A model generated the notes under the pieces. That model had not been told where the DNA came from and did not search any database. It worked only from the letters and a program-made list of their open reading frames with translations. The position numbers were made by a program, and so were the translations under genes. DNA of 64,000 nucleotides from Peribacillus simplex (GTDB lineage Bacteria > Bacillota > Bacilli > Bacillales > DSM-1321): the NCBI RefSeq assembly GCF_030123325.1, contig NZ_CP126106.1, forward strand, positions 2,508,001-2,572,000, in the 5' to 3' direction. The stretch's first letter is position 1. Each line of letters opens with the position of its first letter. Shown here one piece after another: positions 17,465-26,473 of the stretch.

Positions 17465-17669
17465 AACTTTTAAAGAAAGAGATACAATTTTTCTGAAAAT
17501 ATTTTTAAAGAAAGAGAGTATTCCAATAAGGTTGCGTTATTTGGATTTTCTTCAGAATAAAATATTAGATTGAGAATTCGTAAAAAAGGGATACAAGAGT
17601 GAATATTGAAAAAGCTAATAAATAGAGGGAGGGTATTAAAGTAGTCTTGCGCTTTTCTTAATTTTACTA

Positions 17670-17690
17670 GAATATATAGATTATATATTC
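17670..17690. promoter_or_regulatory. Inverted repeat before the NprR-like gene
   Basis: GAATATATA (17670-17678), GAT, then TATATATTC (17682-17690) is a perfect 9-bp dyad 49 bases before the start codon. It may be an operator for autoregulation. The AT-rich composition raises the chance of coincidence. Confidence 0.4.
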
Positions 17691-17738
17691 ATTTTTTTCT
17701 ATATATACTAGATAAAATTACAACCTAGAGGTGAAGCT

Positions 17739-18986
17739 ATGATTGAGGGGAAACTTATCAAGTTTTATCGTGAAAAAGCGGGGTTGACTCAGGGGCAGCT
17801 TTGTGAAGGAATTTGTTCGGTTACACATCTTAGTAAGATAGAACGAGAGATAACAGAATACTCAGGGGAAATTACTCACTTATTATCACAAAGATTGAAT
17901 ATTTGTCTTGATGATGAATTTGTGCGGTATCATAATCTTCAACAGAAACTAAAGTTATGGCACAACACGTTCGTTATGCAACAAAGCAAAGAATCAGAAA
18001 TTTTAAAAGATGAAATCGAAAAAGAAACACTGATTCAATTGCCAGATTTTCAAGTTTTCTATCAATTACTCTCTGCAAGGTATTATTTATCTAATTATCA
18101 ATTAGAAACAGCATTATTAATTATTCAAAACCTGCAAAAAAATGAATCATCTTTTTCTCCGCAAGACCGCAATATGTTAAAACATGTTCTAGGTATGTAT
18201 TATTTTTACAACGGACAGTATCGAGATTGTATTCAAATTTTAACATCAATTGATCAAAGTCAATATAATCAATTTGAATATTATTACCATTTGGCACTAG
18301 CCTATCATCTTATTCATTCTAATATAATATCGTATTATTATGCAGAGAAAGTTCTTGACTATTTTCAAAAAACGTTAAATGTCATCCGAATAATTGATAC
18401 AGAGACGATCATGTTATTACAATTAAATGCAAAGGAGCTTCATGATTTTGAAGAGACGAAAGAACGTTACGAACAATTAATACGTACCTGTGATACCATT
18501 AATGAAATAGACCGTAAATCAAAGCTCCTTAATAATCTTGCATTTGAACTTTACAGAAGAAAAAAATACAAAGAAGCATCCGAACTGTACAAAGAAGCCA
18601 TGAAACTAATGGATGAAAAGGTTCCTCATTATTTAACTGCATTAGATGGTTATATTAATACTTGTTATAAAGGAAAACTACTTTCTTTCGAGATTTTACT
18701 GGAATTAGCACATAAAGGCCTAAGAATAGCAAAATCTACAAAATCGTATAACTGGATTTTTTTTGAATTACACCTTTATCAGCTTAATCATGAAGAAGAC
18801 GATTACTATCATTTTATTGAGACTACAGCCCTTCCTTTTTTCAAAAATATGGGTTTCACCATGTTTATTGAACACTACGAAAAAAAACTCTTCCACTTCT
18901 ATAACCGAATTGGTGCCGTTCAAAAAGCATTGGACCTTGCCACCTCTTACATACAAGGCAGAAAGAGCTACTATGATCATGAATAA
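17739..18986 (+). CDS. XRE/TPR quorum-sensing-type regulator (NprR/RNPP-like)
   Basis: A 415-residue cytosolic regulator with an N-terminal helix-turn-helix (GLTQGQLCEGICSVTHLSKI, residues about 15-35) followed by tetratricopeptide-type helical repeats to the end. This is the layout and length of NprR (about 420 residues), the Bacillus receptor for the NprX peptide that controls extracellular proteases. The ATG follows GAGGTGAAG. The gene lies about 315 bp after a secreted protease gene, a likely target. No short exported-peptide gene of the NprX kind is visible after it; the only overlapping frame lacks a ribosome site. It could answer to a peptide encoded elsewhere. Confidence 0.82.
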   Translation: MIEGKLIKFYREKAGLTQGQLCEGICSVTHLSKIEREITEYSGEITHLLSQRLNICLDDEFVRYHNLQQKLKLWHNTFVMQQSKESEILKDEIEKETLIQLPDFQVFYQLLSARYYLSNYQLETALLIIQNLQKNESSFSPQDRNMLKHVLGMYYFYNGQYRDCIQILTSIDQSQYNQFEYYYHLALAYHLIHSNIISYYYAEKVLDYFQKTLNVIRIIDTETIMLLQLNAKELHDFEETKERYEQLIRTCDTINEIDRKSKLLNNLAFELYRRKKYKEASELYKEAMKLMDEKVPHYLTALDGYINTCYKGKLLSFEILLELAHKGLRIAKSTKSYNWIFFELHLYQLNHEEDDYYHFIETTALPFFKNMGFTMFIEHYEKKLFHFYNRIGAVQKALDLATSYIQGRKSYYDHE

Positions 18987-19004
18987 GTCTTAATAATAAA
19001 AGAT

Positions 19005-19035
19005 AATCTATGCAGATGTTAATGCTGCATAGATT
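19005..19035. repeat. Perfect 11-bp hairpin after the regulator
   Basis: AATCTATGCAG (19005-19015) and CTGCATAGATT (19025-19035) pair perfectly around a 9-base loop. There is no U-run, so it is listed as a hairpin rather than a terminator. Confidence 0.6.
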
Positions 19036-19059
19036 GGATTGAAGCTGATAGTCAGCGTG

Positions 19060-19430
19060 AAAAAATAGTCAATCAAAGAAGAATAAAAATAGGAAAAGTA
19101 ATTAAAAGTTTACTTGAAAACCCACCTATCCAATCCAAAATTTTTTCGAAATTTGAAAAAGAAGAAATTCAGTCTCTATGAACGAAAACATTACTGGATA
19201 AAGATGCAGAAGTCTACAAAATAACTATAACAGGTGAAGAAACACTTGAGCTTTGGTTTGATAAAGCCACTGATGTGTTAGTATGAGAGATACAGATTAT
19301 TGATGGTAAAACTTACGAAGAAGGGAAAACTAATTTAACTAAAAACAATAGATAAGAAATCTAATTTGGAACTGTTTAAAATCGAAGCGCCTAAAGAGGC
19401 AAATATAATTGATCATACAAAAAAGTAAGC
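19060..19430 (+). pseudogene. Decayed lipoprotein-type (LolA/DUF-like) gene fragment
   Basis: Frames here spell a broken protein: a part around KVIKSLLENPPIQSK, a stop, then KDAEVYKITITGEETLELWF, a stop, EIQIIDGKTYEEGKTNL, and after a frameshift LFKIEAPKEANIIDHTKK and a stop. The ending resembles LolA-like secreted or lipoprotein domains common in Bacillus. At least two in-frame stops and one frameshift make it non-functional, and the N-terminal part with a signal sequence is missing. Confidence 0.6.
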
Positions 19431-19454
19431 TAGGAAAAATCCTAGCTTACTTTT
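19421..19454. terminator. Bidirectional rho-independent terminator
   Basis: AAAAGTAAGCTAGG (19421-19434) pairs perfectly with CCTAGCTTACTTTT (19441-19454) around AAAAAT. It is the surviving terminator of the decayed gene just upstream. Confidence 0.85.
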
Positions 19455-19712
19455 TAATTTATTTTACTGCAAATGTTAGATAATGCTTTCTTATTATGCT
19501 TTTCTACCTATAACGAGACATTCTGGGATTATCATAAGTTAAAAGTAATCGGAACTCCAAATTTTAAAATACTATGATGGGCAAAGATATAATGCTATTG
19601 GTGAATTAAATAGTTTAGAAAATTACACATGCCATCCAACCGATTGTTTTAACAGATAGCTTTTACATTTCTGAGGATTACCAGAAAGTGATTGGACTTC
19701 TTATTCTACGAT

Positions 19713-19952
19713 TTAGTGTTGCATGATTGGTTCTCTTAGTAGTTTCTCAGCTTCAATAATACGCGAACCCTTGTCATAGAGGTAGACAAGTGAGATACCC
19801 CTTCTTAATGCTGTTTGTTCCATTAATCTAATTTCATGATACATAGCATCAGACAAGATTCCTTTTTCTATGTTCTTATTTATTTCAAAATAAAACCCCG
19901 CCAACAATTCTAACGGTAATTTATCGTAAAGGGAACTTTTTTCTTTCTCCAT
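19713..19952 (-). CDS. Small hypothetical protein
   Basis: A 79-residue protein of charged, mostly helical character (ELLAGFYFEINKNI, then AMYHEIRLMEQTALRRGISL). It starts at the ATG at 19952, placed 6 bases after a perfect AGGAGGT; an upstream in-frame start at 19967 has no such site. The pattern of two helices with a central E-RR turn loosely recalls the sporulation kinase inhibitor Sda, but similarity is too weak for assignment. It stands alone in the accessory region. Confidence 0.6.
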   Translation of the reverse strand: MEKEKSSLYDKLPLELLAGFYFEINKNIEKGILSDAMYHEIRLMEQTALRRGISLVYLYDKGSRIIEAEKLLREPIMQH

Positions 19953-20161
19953 AAAGTACCTCCTCATTCAACTTACAAAGAATTAACATACATTGAAAGA
20001 TTTTTTTTGTAATAAAGACATAATGATGGAGCTTGAGAAAAGCTTTCAAGCTAGGAAAACCCTGAATATGACTGATTTGGCCGAATACAGGGTTTTGTAT
20101 TTGAAAAAAGTAGCAACGAACCACTTAACATTGATTTTTCTTCTATGTACTGTTCCCGGTA

Positions 20162-20695
20162 TTGGCCCCACCAACGCCAGATACTATGACGGCCACGCAT
20201 GCCATCCAACCTATTATCATCATAAAAGAAAGCGCTTACATTGTCAAGGGTTATATTGGGAAATATACTGAAGGCATAAATGATTTTTGGATGTACAGAG
20301 AAAGAAATAACAGTGTAATCGATAGTATTGTTATACATGATAATTTGATTCAATACATTATGGACTCATTGGAATGGATTCCAAGTAAAAACCCATCATT
20401 GCAAGGAACTCCAAGTGGCAGGGGTATTAACTATCATGGAGAAACCCTTTTTGATATTCACTCTTCTGAAACTTTAATAAGTATTTTTTCGTCATGGAAG
20501 AGTCTAATTAAAAATGCACCTGATAAATTTGAACTCACTGGAGAATTCGTTTACAGCGAAGCTGACAATCAGGAGGGGGACTATAAAAAATCAGTCTTCA
20601 ACCGAGATGAAGTAATTACACAATTTGAAAAAATAATTTTAATGTCAGAAGCTTTAGCTAAAGGTGAATTTTATCTGTACCATTTTGGAATATGA
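20162..20695 (+). CDS. Hypothetical protein, possibly 5'-truncated
   Basis: An open frame of 177 codons whose body, from about IKESAYIVKGYIGKYTEG to the end EFYLYHFGI, reads as a normal soluble acidic protein of unknown function. The first 20 residues (proline/threonine-rich) are unlike the rest and there is no ribosome site before either ATG (20162, 20186). A short sequence, CATGCCATCCAACC, here also occurs near 19628, so the true 5' end may have been lost by recombination. The stop codon is followed at once by a dispersed repeat. Confidence 0.5.
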   Translation: MAPPTPDTMTATHAIQPIIIIKESAYIVKGYIGKYTEGINDFWMYRERNNSVIDSIVIHDNLIQYIMDSLEWIPSKNPSLQGTPSGRGINYHGETLFDIHSSETLISIFSSWKSLIKNAPDKFELTGEFVYSEADNQEGDYKKSVFNRDEVITQFEKIILMSEALAKGEFYLYHFGI

Positions 20696-20710
20696 TTGGT
20701 ATAAAAAACT

Positions 20711-20798
20711 ATTCAACTAACAGGTGCTTTACTGTAATGCAGAGGTTGCTACGGCAGCCTTTTTCTAATGGAACTAAAGGGGCAGGATAGTTGAAGAG
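20711..20798 (+). repeat. Dispersed composite hairpin repeat, copy 2 (uninterrupted)
   Basis: This is the most complete copy. CTAACAGGTGCTTTACTG forms the first weak hairpin, then AGGTTGC/GCAGCCT (20743-20760) with TTTTTC makes a terminator-like stem, and then AACTAAAGGGGCAGGATAGTT carries the GGGGCAG loop. It lies directly after a gene stop codon, as if acting as its terminator. It serves as the empty-site reference for the intron insertion at 24235. Confidence 0.8.
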
Positions 20799-20953
20799 TG
20801 CTGTTTGACCTTTGTTCTACAATTGGGCCAGATAATTGCGCAATAAAATAAGTTATTAGAGTGTCTTTAAACTCTATCATTCTTACAGCGATTTCATAAA
20901 TTCTAACTTTGTGTATTGAAACTTATGTTACTTTATTAATGGAGGTGACATTT

Positions 20954-21871
20954 ATGAAAAACAAACCAATCTATGTGGAAATTCCAATTCAGGCAACTAT
21001 AGACGAAGTATGGAGTATGACCCAAAAGCCTGAACTACATGAACAATGGGATTTGCGTTTTTCTTCTATTACCTATTTACCGAAAAAATCAGAAGATGAT
21101 CCGCAATCCTTTTTATATGAAACGAAATTGGGACGTTGTGTTAAAGTCGCTGGCTGGGGTAAAAGTATCGGTACGCATAATAAGAAGGATGGTTCAAAAA
21201 CATCTTCTCTTCACTTTGGTACCGATCAAAAAATTTCGCCAATTTGTGAAGGGAAAGGATATTGGCAATATATAACGACAGATAACGGAACCACATTTCT
21301 TACCCAATATGATTATGATGTACGTTATGGTTTATTTGGACGGCTTTTAGACCTCTTTTTTCGGCCAATCATGGGGTGGGCAACAGCTCTAAGTTTTGAT
21401 GTGCTAAAACGCTGGATTGAAAAGGGGGAATCGCCACGATCACAGTATATACGTTTCATTATTAACGCTATAGTAACAATGCTCTTTTTCTTTGTTTGGT
21501 TTTATCACGGGCTAATACCGAAGATGATTGCCAAACATCCTGAGGAAGTATCGATGCTATCTAGTTTAACTTCCTTGGAGAGGACTGCTGCAGTAAAGGG
21601 TGTAGGAATAATAGGCGTTCTCGAGATTTTATTTGCAGTGGTTTGGCTTCTTTATCGTAAAAAAAGACATTTACTTATTCTGCAGATTATTGTTTTTCCA
21701 GTATTAACTATCAGTGCCTTAATCGCTAGTCCTTCATTCTCATCGCATCCGTTTAACCCTATTACATTTAATGCTAGTCTGTGGGTCCTTTCCATTATTA
21801 GCTTCTTACTAGCATCTGATTTGCCATCGGCAACAAGTTGCAAGCGTACGAGAAAGGATGAATCATATTGA
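20954..21871 (+). CDS. yndG: SRPBCC/DoxX-like membrane protein (YndG-like position)
   Basis: A 305-residue protein. The N-terminal half (about 1-150) looks like a polyketide-cyclase/SRPBCC ligand-binding domain (VEIPIQATIDEVWSMTQKPE); the C-terminal half has four hydrophobic helices resembling DoxX-like proteins. The ATG at 20954 follows GGAGGTG. It overlaps the DUF4166 gene by 4 bases and leads a three-gene operon whose next members match B. subtilis YndH and YndJ in type and order, so the YndG name is by operon position. Function is unknown, probably at the membrane. Confidence 0.75.
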   Translation: MKNKPIYVEIPIQATIDEVWSMTQKPELHEQWDLRFSSITYLPKKSEDDPQSFLYETKLGRCVKVAGWGKSIGTHNKKDGSKTSSLHFGTDQKISPICEGKGYWQYITTDNGTTFLTQYDYDVRYGLFGRLLDLFFRPIMGWATALSFDVLKRWIEKGESPRSQYIRFIINAIVTMLFFFVWFYHGLIPKMIAKHPEEVSMLSSLTSLERTAAVKGVGIIGVLEILFAVVWLLYRKKRHLLILQIIVFPVLTISALIASPSFSSHPFNPITFNASLWVLSIISFLLASDLPSATSCKRTRKDESY

Positions 21872-22479
21872 CAATCTACCAAGACCTCTTAGGTGAGGAT
21901 TTTCGAAGACTTCATCCCAAGCTACAAGAGCGTTATGCCCTACCAATTGGTAAACCGTTTAATGGGGTCGGAACGATGTCAAAGATTGAAACGGGGGCTT
22001 GCTGGCTAAAACCCTTTTTAAAATTAGCAACACGCTGGAAATTTCTTTTTCCCGAAAACGGGAAGGATGTGCCGTTTTCAATCAAAAATACCTGTAGATC
22101 AATGCCGACAGGTGAGGCAGAAATACATTGGGAGCGTACTTTTTATTTTGAAGGGATTACTCGGCATTTTAATGCGTTTATGACGGTTGATACGAAACGT
22201 AGAGTTGTGAAGGATTATTTAGGGGAGCCGAGCTTATTTTATTCGGATTTAAAATTTGCGGTGACATCTGAAGGGCGCATTCACATTCGCTCTGGTCCTC
22301 AACGTATCGTTATAGGTAACCTAGAGTTTCCAATTCTTCGGTTATTAGAAGGAGTTGTGACCGTTGAGGAAGGGTACGATGATGCCCGAGAAGTATTTAC
22401 GATTCAAGTCGATATACGAAACCGAATCCTAGGAAGGTTGATGGCTTATGAAGGCGAATTTAAGGTGCAGACTCTTTAG
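21868..22479 (+). CDS. yndH: DUF4166 protein, YndH-like
   Basis: A 203-residue DUF4166-type protein, beginning IYQDLLGEDFRRLHPKLQ and with a conserved GVGTMSKI segment. The TTG start overlaps the preceding stop (TTGA) and is served by AAAGGATG. It also overlaps the next gene by 32 bases, indicating translational coupling. DUF4166 often pairs with SRPBCC/DoxX-like and YndJ proteins. Biochemical role unknown. Confidence 0.82.
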   Translation: MTIYQDLLGEDFRRLHPKLQERYALPIGKPFNGVGTMSKIETGACWLKPFLKLATRWKFLFPENGKDVPFSIKNTCRSMPTGEAEIHWERTFYFEGITRHFNAFMTVDTKRRVVKDYLGEPSLFYSDLKFAVTSEGRIHIRSGPQRIVIGNLEFPILRLLEGVVTVEEGYDDAREVFTIQVDIRNRILGRLMAYEGEFKVQTL

Positions 22480-24001
22480 TTCAATCACCATTGCAGGTGT
22501 GTTCTTTTTCATAGCAAGCAGCATTTTGACATCTGAACCCTATTTGTTAATGCTGACAGCTGCACAGTTGATTTTTGTGCCACTTATGCTCCAGCTACTA
22601 TTTGAAATAAAGAGGAAACATATTATTTTCAATTGGATTGCTATGCTCTCCATCTTTTTATTGCAAGTTGTCCCATCAAGTACAGGACAGATGGTACTCG
22701 CTTTTATTTATGTGATTTTAACCTTTTTTGTGGCGTGTTATGGGCTAAAGCGATTTTTACAGCGTGGTTTTACAAACTGGGCAGAAATATCAATTGATAT
22801 CGGGATGATGTATTTATTTGTAGGCGGACTATGGTTCTTCGCTTATATTACGGGAATTGATACTGGTTTTAGTCCACTAATCACTTGGTTAACAGCTATT
22901 CATTTTCATTACTCTGCCTTTTTATTGCCCATATCTCTAGGGTTTTTTGGACGCTTACAAGTTTCAATATGGTATCGACTAATTGTGCCAATTATTTTAG
23001 CAGGTCCCATGCTCGTCGCCATTGGCATTTCATTTTCGCCGTTACTAGAATTCATCTCTGTGTTACTGTACATATTTGCCATTTACACCTTAATCGTACT
23101 GGCATACCTAACACGTTTCCTTTCACACTTGCAGACGATATTGATAAGACTATCATTCAGTGCACTAGGCATCACAATATTATTTTCATTGCTTTATGCG
23201 ACAAATAATTCGTTTGGGCTTTGGTTTGTTAGTATTGATTTTATGCTAAAATTTCATGGCTTATTTAACTGTTTAATTTTTGGCATGTTAGGCGTACTCG
23301 GTTGGGTACTTGTGCCTCCTAAAACGAAGCAAGATGTCTGGAATTTCCCAGTGAGCCAAATTCGAGGTACGTTAAAAGGAGCAGGCAAGCAACATCCAGG
23401 ACTAGTGGATGAACTAAGTGATTTTGTTGATATTAAAACTTTACCAAAAACAATCGTCCATTTTTATGAGAATACAGATCAGTATCGGTTATTTGCTTCT
23501 GTAAAATGGGCAACTTGGTTTAAACCGTTTGCGGTGTGCTATAAATTGATAAGTACAAAACTACAGCAATTGAACTTGCCCATCTCAAGTAAACGTACTG
23601 AAATGACATATAAAATACGTACTGTTGATCAAACGCTTGATGGGAGGAAAAATCCACGCGCATGGATTCGCCAGGTGAAGGAAAATACCGTATTTGTGGC
23701 CATTTATTCTCAGCATGAAACGGAGGGCAGGACGTATATGAATATAGCACTACCTCTTCCCTATTCGTCAATGATTGGTATTTTACAGCTTGACGCTATC
23801 GATGGCACTCTTATTCTTTCGAGCGAGGGAGAAAGTGACTCTGGTATTTATTTAGCAGCAGGCAAAACGCTGTTCAAGCTTCCATTATCCGAGCACTTTT
23901 TTATTAATGAAACAATTGCAGGATTACTCACAGCACATCACAAAATGCGAATCTTTGGCATTCATTTCTTACATATTGATTACACCATTAATCAAAAATG
24001 A
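22448..24001 (+). CDS. yndJ: YndJ-like membrane protein
   Basis: A 517-residue protein with about nine to ten hydrophobic helices in the first 290 residues and a soluble C-terminal domain. It resembles B. subtilis YndJ (about 540 residues). The ATG lies inside the end of yndH. It closes the yndG-yndH-yndJ operon, and a dispersed hairpin repeat, rather than a simple terminator, follows. No enzymatic motif was recognised. Confidence 0.78.
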   Translation: MKANLRCRLFSSITIAGVFFFIASSILTSEPYLLMLTAAQLIFVPLMLQLLFEIKRKHIIFNWIAMLSIFLLQVVPSSTGQMVLAFIYVILTFFVACYGLKRFLQRGFTNWAEISIDIGMMYLFVGGLWFFAYITGIDTGFSPLITWLTAIHFHYSAFLLPISLGFFGRLQVSIWYRLIVPIILAGPMLVAIGISFSPLLEFISVLLYIFAIYTLIVLAYLTRFLSHLQTILIRLSFSALGITILFSLLYATNNSFGLWFVSIDFMLKFHGLFNCLIFGMLGVLGWVLVPPKTKQDVWNFPVSQIRGTLKGAGKQHPGLVDELSDFVDIKTLPKTIVHFYENTDQYRLFASVKWATWFKPFAVCYKLISTKLQQLNLPISSKRTEMTYKIRTVDQTLDGRKNPRAWIRQVKENTVFVAIYSQHETEGRTYMNIALPLPYSSMIGILQLDAIDGTLILSSEGESDSGIYLAAGKTLFKLPLSEHFFINETIAGLLTAHHKMRIFGIHFLHIDYTINQK

Positions 24002-24132
24002 TGGTGTAGGTTATTGAAGGGTATTAATGCTTATTTGGAGGGATTTAAGGAAGGGAAATTCATAATTAGATAAATTGGAGGATAATAGTTTTTTCTAATT
24101 ATTTATACAAGAATTGATACGACAATAATAGT

Positions 24133-24234
24133 GATTCCATTTAAGGGAGCGTTTCTTTAATAGGAATCGTATTTCTTAATGAACTAGCGGGTGCGTTATC
24201 TGAAGGTCGGGGCTGTCTTTAAGGCAGCTTTTTC
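24133..24234 (+). repeat. Dispersed composite hairpin repeat, copy 3, 5' part
   Basis: It begins with a longer hairpin closed by GATTCC/GGAATC (24133-24168) with the inner loop GGGAGCG. Next comes AATGAACTAGCGGGTGCGTTA, i.e. the GGGTGC hairpin, and then a terminator-like stem GCTGTC/GGCAGC followed by TTTTTC ending at 24234. The group IIC intron begins at the next base; the remaining part of the repeat resumes at 26120. Confidence 0.8.
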
Positions 24235-26119
24235 GTGCGCCCGGCATGGGTGCAATCTATAGGGTGAAAGTCCCGAACCATGAAGGCAGTAGTAGTGGTT
24301 AGCTTAATGCAAGGGTGTCCACGGTGACGTGGAATCTGAAGGAAGCAAGCGGCAAACCTCCGGTCTGAGGAACACGAACTTCATATTAGGCTAGGTATCA
24401 TTGGATGAGTTTGCGAAACAAAACAAAGTCCTTACTGCCGAAGGTGGTACAGAGTAAATGAAGCAGATAGATGGAGGGAAAGATTGCACTCTTACCCGGG
24501 GAGGTCTGATGACAGCCAAGTACACTTGGTAACCTGTCCAGTGATGGACAGCTGAATCATCAGAAGTCAGCAGAGGTCATAGTACTTGTCTACTCGAGAA
24601 GATAAGGAAGGACCGAACAGATTAAGGAGGATGAATACTGGGCGTTCGTTATCTGCGAAGAAGCAAACAATTCCTAACGGAACTTATTTGAGGGAAGAAG
24701 TGGTGAATACACGGGGAACTTCAAAAGGGCGGAGCAGATAAAGGCACAAATAGACCATTTATCCACGTAGAAAGGATATCAACGATGTTAATGGAACAGA
24801 TACTAGAGAGGGAAAACTTAATACAGGCATTGAAGCGTGTAGAAAGAAATAAGGGAAGCCATGGTGTAGATGGAATGCCGGTTCAAAACCTGAGACCGCA
24901 CCTCGCAACCGAATGGTACAACATGAAAACTGCCCTTTTACAGGGTACCTATCAACCGCAGCCCGTCCGTCGTATCGAAATCCCGAAACCAAACGGCGGA
25001 GTTCGGCTATTGGGTATTCCAACCGTTCTAGACCGTTTCATTCAACAAGCCATTGCCCAAATATTGACCAAGATATATGACTCAACCTTTTCGGAGAATA
25101 GCTATGGGTTTCGCCCTAACAAACAAGGGCACCAGGCGGTTCGAAAGGCAAAGTCCTATATAACCGAAGGTTATACATGGGTAGTGGATATGGACTTGGA
25201 GAAGTTCTTCGATAAAGTGAATCATGACAAGCTCATGGGAATGTTAGAGCGGAAAATTGAAGATAAACGAGTTCTCAAACTGATTCGTAAATTCCTTCAA
25301 GCAGGCATTATGATAGGCGGACTTTTTCATAAAAGTGAGGAGGGAACTCCGCAAGGAGGTCCGTTAAGTCCTATATTATCTAATATCATGTTAGACGATT
25401 TAGATAAAGAACTAGAGAAACGTAATCTTCGATTCGTAAGGTATGCGGATGACAGTACTATCTTTGTGAAGACACGAAAAGCCGCTAAACGTGCAATGGG
25501 AAATATCTCAAACTTCATTGAAAATAATCTGAAGCTAAAGGTCAACTACGAGAAGTCGAAGTATGATCGCCCTTGGAACAGAACGTTTCTCGGTTTTAGT
25601 TTCACGAAGTCAAAGAACCCGAAGGTTCTACTGGCTAAACAAACGGTGAAGAGAGTAAAGAAACGAATCAGGGAAATGACCTCGAGGAAATCACCGATAC
25701 CCATGAAACTCCGAATAAATAAGTTAAAGCAATACCTTAGAGGTTGGATGGGGTATTTCGCCCTCATTGATACTCCGAACGTATTGAAGAATTTAGATTC
25801 ATGGATTCGAAGAAGACTCAGGATGTGCCTATGGAAACAATGGAAATTACCAAGAACGAGGGTGAGGAAACTCAAAGGATTAGGCGTCCCACTTGGAAAA
25901 GCATATGAATGGGGAAATAGCAGAAAGGGTTATTGGCGCATAGCGCATAGTCCTATTCTAGACAAAATCCTTAATAATGTTTATTGGCTCCACCAAGGGT
26001 TAGTAAATCTATATGAACGATATACAAAACTAAGTCAGACTTAAACTGAACCGCCGTATACCGAACGGTACGTACGGTGGTGTGAGAGGTCGGAGGCTAG
26101 GCGCCTCCTCCTACTCGAT
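24235..26119 (+). mobile_element. Complete group IIC intron
   Basis: The 5' end GTGCGCCCGGCATGGG, the GGGTGAAAGTCCCGAA segment, and the stretch through GGTCTGAGGAACACGAAC closely follow the Oceanobacillus iheyensis group IIC ribozyme as I recall it. Domain V is at about 26046-26085 (GAACCGCCGTATACC ... GTACGGTGGTG), and the 3' end CTACTCGAT gives an AT terminus at 26119. It sits right after a terminator stem with TTTTTC, the usual IIC target. Joining the flanks restores TTTTTC-TAATG, exactly as in repeat copy 2 (20761-20769), which fixes both borders. Length 1885 bp. Confidence 0.93.
24785..26044 (+). CDS. ltrA: Group II intron reverse transcriptase/maturase (class C)
   Basis: A 419-residue intron-encoded protein. 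It has reverse transcriptase blocks including RLLGIPTVLDRFIQQAI, the SYGFRP motif, GTPQGGPLSPILSN and the catalytic YADD, and a maturase (GIIM-like) domain near QYLRGWMGYFALID. There is no H-N-H endonuclease domain, as usual for class C, whose mobility relies on terminator or single-stranded targets. It lies inside intron domain IV. The frame is intact, so the intron may be active. Confidence 0.95.
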   Translation: MLMEQILERENLIQALKRVERNKGSHGVDGMPVQNLRPHLATEWYNMKTALLQGTYQPQPVRRIEIPKPNGGVRLLGIPTVLDRFIQQAIAQILTKIYDSTFSENSYGFRPNKQGHQAVRKAKSYITEGYTWVVDMDLEKFFDKVNHDKLMGMLERKIEDKRVLKLIRKFLQAGIMIGGLFHKSEEGTPQGGPLSPILSNIMLDDLDKELEKRNLRFVRYADDSTIFVKTRKAAKRAMGNISNFIENNLKLKVNYEKSKYDRPWNRTFLGFSFTKSKNPKVLLAKQTVKRVKKRIREMTSRKSPIPMKLRINKLKQYLRGWMGYFALIDTPNVLKNLDSWIRRRLRMCLWKQWKLPRTRVRKLKGLGVPLGKAYEWGNSRKGYWRIAHSPILDKILNNVYWLHQGLVNLYERYTKLSQT

Positions 26120-26155
26120 TAATGCAACTATAGGGGCAGAATAGTTAAATAAGAT
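26120..26155 (+). repeat. Dispersed composite hairpin repeat, copy 3, 3' part
   Basis: TAATGCAACTATAGGGGCAGAA then TAGTTAAATAAG. AACTAT and ATAGTT pair around the loop AGGGGCAGA. Compared with the AACTAAC/GTTAGTT-type stems of other copies, the stem differs on both sides together, which is compensatory. Confidence 0.75.
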
Positions 26156-26190
26156 ATTAAAAAAATTATTTAATAACCTAGGGAGAATTT

Positions 26191-26430
26191 ATGAAAATAA
26201 TGACTATTGGCATAATATTGGTTGTTGTTGGATGTAGTATTTTAGGGTGGCTAATTAAAGAAGCCTACAAAAATAATAAGGATGAAAGTACAAAAAATAA
26301 GATTCTCTATTTATTTTGGGTAATATTAGGTGTCTTACTAGATACAAGTGGATTAATCATTATCTATGGTCTTATTTTATTAGGAGTTCTTTTAATAGTC
26401 TATCAACTAACGGGTGCGTTCGTATTATAA
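26191..26430 (+). CDS. Small two-helix membrane protein, unknown function
   Basis: A 79-residue hydrophobic protein with one helix at 3-22 and a long hydrophobic region at 40-72, starting at ATG after AGGGAG. Its last codons (YQLTGAFVL) are encoded by a copy of the CTAACGGGTGCGTT hairpin repeat, so the repeat reaches into the gene and may have supplied its 3' end. No family recognised. Confidence 0.6.
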   Translation: MKIMTIGIILVVVGCSILGWLIKEAYKNNKDESTKNKILYLFWVILGVLLDTSGLIIIYGLILLGVLLIVYQLTGAFVL

Positions 26431-26462
26431 GGTTAGCCAGTTTTTACTGGTTGACCTTTTTT
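26403..26462 (+). repeat. Dispersed hairpin repeat, copy 4 (5' part)
   Basis: CAACTAACGGGTGCGTTCG overlaps the end of the membrane-protein gene. A terminator stem GGTTAGCCAG/CTGGTTGACC (26431-26456) with TTTTTT then ends that transcript. The expected GGGGCAG-type hairpin is interrupted here by the first IS110-family element. Confidence 0.75.
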
Positions 26463-26473
26463 AAATAGAATCT

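Noticed and set aside
18763..18993. 76-codon frame over the end of the NprR-like gene as an NprX-like signal peptide
   Set aside because: It has a basic-hydrophobic start but no ribosome site, lies fully inside the regulator coding sequence, and ends unlike known NprX or PapR peptides.
26040..26119. Possible terminator or tRNA-like structure after the reverse transcriptase
   Set aside because: The fold is domain V and VI of the group IIC intron, not an independent RNA gene.
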